In this document: piece by piece, positions 59,701 through 64,000 of the stretch
Layout: each line of letters opens with the position of its first letter
Numbering within the stretch: the stretch's first letter is position 1
DNA from: Acidobacteriota bacterium
Lineage (GTDB): Bacteria > Acidobacteriota > Terriglobia > Acidiferrales > UBA7541
NCBI GenBank assembly: GCA_021812285.1
Contig: JAKAOH010000001.1
Span: 1-64,000, forward strand
Direction of reading: 5' to 3'
DNA length: 64,000 bases
Translations under genes and position numbers: made by a program
The notes under the pieces: model-generated
What the model was told of the DNA's origin: nothing
The model's input: only the letters and a program-made list of their open reading frames with translations
Database searches by the model: none

Positions 59701-60834
59701 ATGATCTGGCTTTTCTGGCTGTCGGCGGCGTTGCTGGTTTACACGTTCGCGGGCTATCCCGCGCTCTTGTGGCTGCTCGCCCAGGGACGGAACCGGTTGC
59801 ATCGCCGTGCACCGGTCCAGCCGGCCGTCTCGATCATCATCACCGCGCATAACGAGGAATCGCTCATCGGCCGCAAGATCCTCGACACCCTGGCCCTCGA
59901 TTATCCCCGCGAAAAGCGGGAGATCATCATTGTCTCGGACGGCTCCGTGGACCGAACCGCCTCCATCGCCGGAAATTTCGCCGCGCAAGGCGTGCGGCTG
60001 ATCGATCTGCCCGAGCGCCGCGGAAAACAATACGCGCAATTGCAGGCCCGGGATGCTGCGTCAGGCGAGATTCTCGTTTTCACCGACGCCGGCGCCGAAC
60101 TGCCGCCCAACGCGCTCGGAGAGATCGTCTCGAATTTCGCCGACCCGACCGTGGGATGCGTCAGCAGCGAAGACCATCTCGTGCAGGAAAAGAGCGGCTG
60201 GATCGGCGAACGCGCCTACGTGCAGCTCGAAATGTGGCTCCGGCGCCTGGAATCGCGCGTGGGAACGGTGGTGAGCGCCAGCGGCTCGTTCTTCGCCGCG
60301 CGGCGCTCCGTGTGCGAAAAATGGCACGCCGATCAGACCAGCGACTTTTTCGTGCCTCTGCATGCGATTGCCATGGGCATGCGCGCGGTGGTGGATCCGG
60401 CGAGCGTCGGCTTCTACGCGGCCTCGCACTCGTCCCGTGCAGAGCTGCAGCGCAAGGTGCGAACCATCGTGAATGGACTGCACGTCTTTTTCTGGCATTG
60501 GCAATTGCTGAATCCGTTCCGCCACGGATTGGCATCGTGGCAGCTTGTCAGCCACAAGCTGTGCCGCTGGCTTGTCCCGTTCGCGATGCTGGCATTGCTC
60601 ATCGCAAGCCTCGCGCTCTGGCCCGACGGCGTCTTCTACCGCCTGTGCGCTCTGTTTCTGGTCGCCGGACTGGCAATCGGCGTCCTTGGCCTCGCCGCCG
60701 GTCGCCTGACGCAATGGAAGCCGCTCCGCCTCGCCGGCTACCTCCTGCTCGGCAACGCGGCAACGGTAATAGCGTGGTCCTACTTCATCTCTGGAGAGAG
60801 ATTTGTCACCTGGCAGCCAACGCGTCGCGCCTGA
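59701..60834 (+). CDS. glycosyltransferase family 2, membrane-bound
   Basis: 377 residues from the ATG at 59701. An N-terminal helix (IWLFWLSAALLVYTFAGYPALL) precedes a GT-A domain with VSIIITAHNEESLIGRKI, EIIIVSDGSVDRTASIA, LVFTDAGAELPPNALGEIV and DFFVPLHAIAMGMRAV. At the C terminus two or three helices follow (LVPFAMLALLIASLAL; LCALFLVAGLAIGVLGLA; LLLGNAATVIAWSYFI). Membrane-bound GT2 proteins of this sort act in polysaccharide or glycolipid synthesis. It overlaps the next gene by 32 bases if that gene uses its TTG. Confidence 0.92.
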   Translation: MIWLFWLSAALLVYTFAGYPALLWLLAQGRNRLHRRAPVQPAVSIIITAHNEESLIGRKILDTLALDYPREKREIIIVSDGSVDRTASIAGNFAAQGVRLIDLPERRGKQYAQLQARDAASGEILVFTDAGAELPPNALGEIVSNFADPTVGCVSSEDHLVQEKSGWIGERAYVQLEMWLRRLESRVGTVVSASGSFFAARRSVCEKWHADQTSDFFVPLHAIAMGMRAVVDPASVGFYAASHSSRAELQRKVRTIVNGLHVFFWHWQLLNPFRHGLASWQLVSHKLCRWLVPFAMLALLIASLALWPDGVFYRLCALFLVAGLAIGVLGLAAGRLTQWKPLRLAGYLLLGNAATVIAWSYFISGERFVTWQPTRRA

Positions 60835-62005
60835 GCGTGAGGAAGTGGCGAAGCAAATGCTCGCCATTTGTCCCGACCCCATCCGCGTGTGCCATATTGC
60901 TTCGGGCGACCGCTGGGCGGGTGCCGAAGCGCAGATAGCCGCGCTGCTCCCCGCGCTCTCGAAACGAGGCGACGTCCGAGTCTCGGCAATCTTCCTGAAC
61001 GAGGGCCGCCTGGCGGATGAAACGCGCCGTTGCGGCGTCGAAGTGTGCGTTCTTCGGGAAAGGGAATACGGTTTTTTGAGGATTCTGGACGGAGCGGCTC
61101 GATTCCTTCGCGGCAAGGACGTGCGCATCCTTCATTCCCACCGATACAAGGAGAATATGCTGGCCACGATGTTGGCCTGCCGGTGCAACGTGCCCGCGCT
61201 CGTGCGCACACAGCACGGCGCTCCCGAACCATTTGGCGGCTGGCGCCGCGTCAGGCGGAGCGTCCTCGGATTCGTCGACCGGCTCACCGCCCGCCATTTT
61301 ACGGATTGCGTCGTCAGCGTCAGCGAGGAATTATGCGCCGGGATCAGTAGGTACGTTCGGCCGGGCCGTCTCGCCGTCATACACAATGCGATCGACCTCG
61401 AGGCCGTCATTTCGCCACTGAGTGTCGGCGAGGCCAAGGTTCGCGCCGGCATTCCCGCGAGTTGCCCGGTTGTCGGCGCCGTCGGCCGACTAGAACCGAT
61501 CAAGCGTCTCGATCTCTTCCTGCGGGCGGCCCGGGAGATTGCGGACAGAGTGCCGAACACCAGATTTCTGGTTGCGGGCGAGGGAAGTGAAGAGGACCGG
61601 TTGCGCCGGCTCGCCGAAAACCTTGGCTTGAGCCGCACCGTGGCTTTTCTGGGCCAGCGAAACAACGTCTACGACGTTCTGCGCGCCATGGATGTTCTCG
61701 TTTTGTGTTCGGACCATGAGGGCCTTCCGACTTCCTTACTCGAGGCCCTCTACCTTCACGTGCCCGTCGTGGCGCGACCTGTCGGTGGAATCCCCGAGGT
61801 GATAGAGCAAGAAGTCGGCGGCGTATTGGTGAACTCATCAGAGCCGTCTGCCTTGGCCGATGCATCCATCGCGCTCCTCGCCGACGGGCGACGTAGGGAG
61901 CAACTGGCCGCGGCGGGCTCTGGTCTGGTGGCACGGCGGTTCTCGGTGGAACGCGCTGCTTCCGAGATGGTCCGCCTTTACCGGAAATTGGGTGAGCGCC
62001 GATGA
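60803..62005 (+). CDS. glycosyltransferase family 4
   Basis: 400 residues if started at the TTG at 60803, which has GGAG six bases upstream; an ATG at 60857 is possible but has poor Shine-Dalgarno spacing. GT-B features are VCHIASGDRWAGAEAQIAAL, HSHRYKENMLATML, LAVIHNAIDLEAVI, VGAVGRLEPIKRLDLFLRAA, FLVAGEGSEEDRLRRLAENL and the donor motif HEGLPTSLLEALYLHVPVVA. It overlaps the preceding GT2 gene and is coupled to the next by ATGA. Confidence 0.9.
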   Translation: MSPGSQRVAPEREEVAKQMLAICPDPIRVCHIASGDRWAGAEAQIAALLPALSKRGDVRVSAIFLNEGRLADETRRCGVEVCVLREREYGFLRILDGAARFLRGKDVRILHSHRYKENMLATMLACRCNVPALVRTQHGAPEPFGGWRRVRRSVLGFVDRLTARHFTDCVVSVSEELCAGISRYVRPGRLAVIHNAIDLEAVISPLSVGEAKVRAGIPASCPVVGAVGRLEPIKRLDLFLRAAREIADRVPNTRFLVAGEGSEEDRLRRLAENLGLSRTVAFLGQRNNVYDVLRAMDVLVLCSDHEGLPTSLLEALYLHVPVVARPVGGIPEVIEQEVGGVLVNSSEPSALADASIALLADGRRREQLAAAGSGLVARRFSVERAASEMVRLYRKLGERR

Positions 62006-63306
62006 GAGTGCTCTGGCTGTCCCATTTCATCCCCTATCCGCCACGCGGCGGAAACGTGCAGCGGAGTTTCAACCTAATCCGCCAGGCCGCGAAATCTTTT
62101 GAAGTGTCATTGGTGGCGCTGAACGTTCAGGGGGCCTCTTCGGGTCAGGTGGCGGAATACAAGGAAGCGCTCGGAAGTTATTGCGACGAAGTCGAAATTT
62201 GGGACCCGCCTTATCCGTGGAAGGGGCCGCGTTGGCACGCGGAACTCGTACGCAGCGCCGCCTCGCGCGTCCCTTTTACCTGCCGTCCCCTGTATTCAAA
62301 GAGGCTTCGCCATCGCTGGGAAGAAATCCTCGCCCGACATTCAGGCTCCCTTGTGCACGTCGATGCGATTGACCTGGCCCTCTACGCCCAATCGGCGAAT
62401 GGTTTCCGGAAAGTGCTCAATCACCACAACTGCGAATCGCAGCTCCTGCAGCGCCGGGCCGAGCGGGAAACGAATCCGCTCAAAAGGAAATATCTGTTGC
62501 TCGAGGCACAAAAGCTCGCCCGTTGGGAGCGCGATCTCAGCGCTCGTTTCGACGTGAATATCGTCGTTTGCGAGGAAGACCGGCAGCGGCTCCTGGCCCT
62601 CAACCCCAACGCACACATTCACGTGGTCGAAAACGGCGTCGATACCGATTATTTCCGCCCCATGGACGTGCCCGAGGAGCCTCACAGCGTCATCTTCACC
62701 GGCTCGCTCGATTGGCAGCCCAACATCTCGGCCATCCGCTTTTTCGTCCGTGACGTATGGCCGCTCGTGAAGCGCGACTGCCCAGACGCCAAACTCTTCA
62801 TCGCCGGCAAGTCCCCCGCGGGAAGCGTTCTGCGCCTCTCAGAGAACGATTCCAGCATCACCGTGTTTCCCAATCCGGAAGACATGCGTCCCTTGCTCGC
62901 TCGTGCCTCCGTCTACATCTGCCCCCTTCTCGAAGGAGGCGGCACGAGGCTCAAAATCCTGGACGCCATGGCAATGGGCAAGCCCATCGTGAGTACATCC
63001 GTCGGTTGCGAGGGGCTTCGCGTCAGCTCGGGGGAGCACCTCTTCGTGGCTGATACGCCGAGTTCTTTCTCGGTCAGGGTCTCCCGTCTGCTAATGGAGC
63101 GCTCTTGCGGCGAGCGCTTCGGACGGGCGGCCCGGAACTTGGTCGAGGGGCAATACGAGTGGGCACAGATCGGCGGCCGAATCTACAGTGCGTACCGATG
63201 CGCGGAACAACTAGGCACGAGTTCTGGGGGTAGTGAATGGGCAACTGCTCCCGGACCCCTCGCGCCCCGCTCCAGCCGAATTCACTGTGGGGAGGTGCAC
63301 AGCTAG
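62002..63306 (+). CDS. glycosyltransferase family 4, PEP-CTERM/EpsH-system-like
   Basis: 434 residues. The start WLSHFIPYPPRGGNVQRSF resembles sugar transferases associated with exosortase systems. Downstream are VHVDAIDLALYAQSANGFRK, LNHHNCESQLLQRRAERETN, IHVVENGVDTDYFRP, VIFTGSLDWQPNISAIRFFV and the donor motif EGGGTRLKILDAMAMGKPIV. The C-terminal tail is short and Ser/Pro-rich. The start overlaps the previous gene. It is the last complete gene in the window; the locus continues. Confidence 0.9.
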   Translation: MRVLWLSHFIPYPPRGGNVQRSFNLIRQAAKSFEVSLVALNVQGASSGQVAEYKEALGSYCDEVEIWDPPYPWKGPRWHAELVRSAASRVPFTCRPLYSKRLRHRWEEILARHSGSLVHVDAIDLALYAQSANGFRKVLNHHNCESQLLQRRAERETNPLKRKYLLLEAQKLARWERDLSARFDVNIVVCEEDRQRLLALNPNAHIHVVENGVDTDYFRPMDVPEEPHSVIFTGSLDWQPNISAIRFFVRDVWPLVKRDCPDAKLFIAGKSPAGSVLRLSENDSSITVFPNPEDMRPLLARASVYICPLLEGGGTRLKILDAMAMGKPIVSTSVGCEGLRVSSGEHLFVADTPSSFSVRVSRLLMERSCGERFGRAARNLVEGQYEWAQIGGRIYSAYRCAEQLGTSSGGSEWATAPGPLAPRSSRIHCGEVHS

Positions 63307-63340
63307 GGCTACCCGGAGCTCCTTTTCGGAAGGGGGAGAA

Positions 63341-64000
63341 ATGACACTAAGGGGGACTTACTCCGCGGACGCAATACATGATGTCTGGGAATCAATCTAT
63401 CGTGGAAATGCCGCCCAGGACGCTCTGAACGAAGCGATTGCAAGCCGTATCTTTCGATATCTGAATCTGCCCACCGGCTGCTTGGTCCTGGATGCGGGGT
63501 GCGGGACCGGCGATCATTCGAGGCGCATCGCGGAGAGGGGACACTACTGCGTTTGCACAGACATCTCTGAAAGTATTCTCTTGCGAGCCAGGAAGAACCT
63601 CGCCGCTCACGGCCTCGAATCCAGAGCTTCATTCGTATGCCAGGCCCTGGAGGACCTATCGTTTCCCGATGCCACCTTTGACGCGGTTCACTGTAGGGGC
63701 GTGCTGATGCACATCCCGCAATGGAAGAGAGCACTTGCGAACCTCTGCAGGGTTCTTCGGCCCGGAGGGGGCATCGTTGTGATGGAAAATAATCATAGAT
63801 CTGTAGAGGCGGCGACAATCCTGCTTGTCCGTAAGTTCCAGGCGAGAAAGTCCAAACTGGCCAAAACGGAGGACGGGTACGAGTTTTGGTCGGAGGAATC
63901 AGGGCAACCCTTTGTGGTCCGCATCGCGAGGGTTCGCGCGCTTGAGAAGGAATTCGAGGCTAACGGAATCAGCCCGCTGAAGAGGTTCGCGACCGGCTTT
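63341..64000 (+). CDS. SAM-dependent methyltransferase, N-terminal part (runs off the window)
   Basis: An open frame of 220 codons starts at the ATG at 63341, preceded by GGAAGGGGGAGAA, and has no stop before the window ends. The class I methyltransferase fold is clear: motif I CLVLDAGCGTGDHSRRIAERG, motif II region CTDISESILLRAR, DATFDAVHCRGVLMHIP, and PGGGIVVMENN. It may methylate the polysaccharide or a lipid intermediate. It lies 34 bases after the previous glycosyltransferase and is the latest visible gene of the plus-strand cluster. Confidence 0.9.
   Translation, partial: MTLRGTYSADAIHDVWESIYRGNAAQDALNEAIASRIFRYLNLPTGCLVLDAGCGTGDHSRRIAERGHYCVCTDISESILLRARKNLAAHGLESRASFVCQALEDLSFPDATFDAVHCRGVLMHIPQWKRALANLCRVLRPGGGIVVMENNHRSVEAATILLVRKFQARKSKLAKTEDGYEFWSEESGQPFVVRIARVRALEKEFEANGISPLKRFATGF

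Noticed and set aside
1..64000. tRNA genes, rRNA genes, CRISPR arrays, prophage or intact IS elements
   Set aside because: I looked for T-loop patterns, direct-repeat arrays, transposase and integrase motifs by eye and found none. A covariance-model or IS-database search would be the decisive test.

Overview
The window is high-GC, densely coded bacterial chromosome. The family content suggests Acidobacteriota: secreted TonB-C-domain proteins in tandem, a COG1964-type radical SAM protein, an exosortase/PEP-CTERM exopolysaccharide locus and a PPi-type phosphofructokinase. This placement is an inference, because no rRNA or other decisive marker lies in the window. I saw no tRNA, rRNA, CRISPR array, prophage or intact insertion sequence.

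Layout. (1) 1-5.6 kb, minus strand: the conserved translation block thrS-infC-rpmI-rplT-pheS-pheT; infC most likely starts at ATC. (2) 5.7-9.1 kb, minus: a secreted unknown, a DinB-like protein, a flavin-nucleotide-binding protein and queG. (3) 9.3-12.8 kb, plus: an unknown protein with a degenerate GIY-YIG-like end, then a large radical SAM protein resembling tetraether/membrane-spanning lipid synthases. (4) 12.9-22.2 kb: an FmdB-like zinc ribbon, a secreted S9 peptidase, three tandem secreted TonB-C paralogues, a Cys-rich miniprotein, a membrane beta-lactamase-fold hydrolase and a PEP-mutase-family enzyme. (5) 22.2-23.1 kb: the longest stretch without a gene. (6) 23.1-35.8 kb, plus: housekeeping genes pfk, purH, a TPR protein, ispE, prs, rplY, pth, rpsF, rpsR, rplI, dnaB and a YacL-like PIN/TRAM membrane protein. 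(7) 35.9-36.6 kb: two small unknowns.

(8) 36.8-64 kb is an exosortase-A type exopolysaccharide locus. The minus-strand half holds a DUF3473-type polysaccharide deacetylase, one PEP-CTERM protein, a PrsT-like TPR lipoprotein, epsI and xrtA. The plus-strand half starts with an AAA+/Fis regulator and runs through the export protein, an outer-membrane barrel, a Wzz-like chain-length protein, an ExeA-like ATPase, a BY-kinase, the initiating sugar-phosphate transferase, an O-antigen-ligase-like protein, an aminotransferase, five glycosyltransferases, a second deacetylase, an ATP-grasp enzyme, a PHP phosphoesterase and a truncated methyltransferase. Many of these genes overlap by 4-11 bases or are a few bases apart, so this half looks like one long transcript.

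How it fits together. The plus-strand genes would build, export and tailor a polysaccharide, while XrtA/EpsI would process PEP-CTERM proteins sent to the envelope. Sigma-54-like -24/-12 sequences precede xrtA and the PEP-CTERM gene. The adjacent enhancer-binding-type regulator lacks the GAFTGA loop that normally contacts sigma-54 and has no receiver domain. That mismatch, the radical SAM protein and the TonB-C cluster are the items most worth following.
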